From JBCCEJ01 sp039030335 (GTDB taxonomy: Bacteria; Pseudomonadota; Gammaproteobacteria; HK1), in assembly GCA_039030335.1 (NCBI GenBank), contig JBCCEJ010000023.1:4380-68379 (forward strand): 64,000 bases of DNA, in the 5' to 3' direction. The position numbers were made by a program, and so were the translations under genes. Positions 63,801 to 64,000 of the stretch are shown here, piece by piece; position 1 is the first letter of the stretch, and every line of letters begins with the position of its first letter. The notes under the pieces were generated by a model. It did no database searches and was not told where the DNA came from. It saw only the letters and a program-made list of their open reading frames with translations.

Positions 63801-63971
63801 CATCGAGCATTCATCCGTCAATGCAATGGCCGTGTAACCGAGCTGCGCAGCGCGTGCCACCAGCTCTTCCGGATGCGAAGCTCCGGGCCTGTCATACGTG
63901 ACACTCCTCAATGCTCCAGATGCCAGGAGCCCAGCGCGCAAGACCATTGTAGACAACAGGTCCGAGGGCAA
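60879..63971 (-). CDS. dnaE2: Error-prone DNA polymerase III alpha (DnaE2/ImuC)
   Basis: About 1030 residues. RPGASHPEELVARAAQLGY starts the recognisable PHP region. Polymerase motifs include GRGSAANSAVCFCLGIT, PPDIDVDFEHDRREEVIQYIY and ESRAQMAMLPRLKPRHFYDL; the finger, C-terminal OB fold (VNRQRPATASGVIFMTLEDE) and no tau-binding tail fit DnaE2. It performs mutagenic translesion synthesis with ImuA/ImuB, whose genes normally lie upstream, beyond this edge. The first 30 codons lack the family start (ELHCLSNFSFLR); the frame stays open to the window edge, so the 5' end is uncertain. Confidence 0.92.
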   Translation of the reverse strand: MPSDLLSTMVLRAGLLASGALRSVTYDRPGASHPEELVARAAQLGYTAIALTDECSMAGVVRAHTAALEHDIKLLIGTQLRCDDGLHVVLLATDRASYGNLSAVISAARRDAPKGRYRLTRGMLAQASGCLALWLPGASPEVADAHWLASCFPDSLWVAVALLRCADDALRLSQARALARDLGTGVVGVGDVCMHIPSRRAVHDVLTAVDHGTTVAELGFQRLPNAERHLRSRDSLAALYPEELLRNALAVARRCSFSLHELRYEYPREVAPSGMTPAAWLRQLTIKGMGERWPDGAPRAVRQQVEHELALITELRYEPFFLTVHDVVRFARRRGILCQGRGSAANSAVCFCLGITQVDPARMSMLFERFISRERNEPPDIDVDFEHDRREEVIQYIYQRYGRQRAALAATVVCYRPRSAVRDVGKALGLGLDQVDRLARSLAWWDGHRALAERMDEAGVDPDSLAIRQLVAILDVVIGFPRHLSQHVGGFVIARDQLCELVPIENAAMPARTVIQWDKDDLEALGLLKVDVLALGMLSAIRRSFDLIRSFYGRHLDMASVPPEDPVVYDMICAADTVGVFQIESRAQMAMLPRLKPRHFYDLVIEVAIVRPGPIQGGMVHPYLRRRQGTEPVTYPSEAVRSVLERTLGIPIFQEQVMQLAVVAAGFTPGEADQLRRAMAAWRRRGGLGPFEQRLVEGMRERGYEEGFARQVFNQIKGFGEYGFPESHSASFALLVYVSCWLKCHEPAVFTCALLNSQPMGFYAPSQLVQDLRRHQVCVEPVDVFVSEWDSTLEPDAHGKPALRLGMRLVKGLREDHVREFVGRRIACVPMDDALRVFSRKELKALAGAGALAHWAGHRRLAAWQILGMERLPGLLEEASFSEHQPDLQAPAEAEDLVADYAHVGLTLGRHPMALLRPRFASLRTRRAVELDRLPHGRFVRAAGLVVNRQRPATASGVIFMTLEDESGFVNVVVWPWVVERQRRLVVASRLLLVQGTIERDEKVVHLVAGRLEDYSPWLGRLASRSRDFH

Positions 63972-64000
63972 CCAGCAAGGCGTTCTGGAGCGGGTTCCCC

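Overview
The window looks like chromosomal DNA of a high-GC gammaproteobacterium. Marker genes include mpl, tesA-ybbA-ybbP, zapE, hslR, cysG, dsrEFH/tusBCD with dsrC, an lplT-plsC fusion, the tgpA/DUF58/moxR cluster, the three-gene pnt operon and dnaE2. These suggest a free-living, respiratory, possibly sulfur-metabolising lineage; I cannot name the genus. No rRNA, tRNA, CRISPR array or insertion sequence was recognised.

Layout. 0-7.6 kb: the 5' end of pcnB, an MlaC-like protein, a small secreted protein, a TusA-like sulfur carrier, cysG, a NarX/NarL-like two-component pair and a dsrEFHC set. 7.6-22 kb is an accessory, eroding region. It holds a quinone reductase that has lost its C-terminus, a TIR-STAND-TPR protein (candidate immune receptor), an orphan membrane protein, an asparaginase, two class III cyclase homologues with altered catalytic residues, a PuuE-like deacetylase with an internal deletion, a radical SAM gene and a liv transporter remnant (livM'GF). 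The liv remnant is joined head to head with a fragment of an ScfR-type regulator. 22-34 kb is housekeeping: grxC, hslR, mpl, a LON-domain protein, a SLOG-domain protein, an SDR, a lipoprotein peptidase, tesA and ybbAP. 34-54 kb: a predicted sigma-54-driven small RNA, an MFS-acyltransferase fusion, an antiporter, pyk, a SET protein, an EF-G paralogue, zapE, tgpA/DUF58/moxR, a Nudix hydrolase, a tartrate/malate dehydrogenase, a CheY-like protein and pntAA-AB-B. 54-61 kb is a signalling island: a giant multi-PAS kinase, a double-receiver protein and a REC-PAS-GGDEF-EAL protein. dnaE2 closes the window.

Most notable findings. (1) The radical SAM gene near 15.8-17.1 kb appears to stop at a TGA, but reading through gives the C-terminal tail Cys-Sec-Ala-Glu-Pro plus eight residues. 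A well-placed SECIS-like hairpin follows, so the gene very probably encodes a selenoprotein that ordinary gene calling truncates. (2) A textbook -24/-12 promoter lies about 58 nt before a strong intrinsic terminator in the ybbP/lplT-plsC gap, with a CU-rich stretch between them: a candidate sigma-54-dependent sRNA. (3) The TIR-STAND protein ends in six units of exactly 45 residues.
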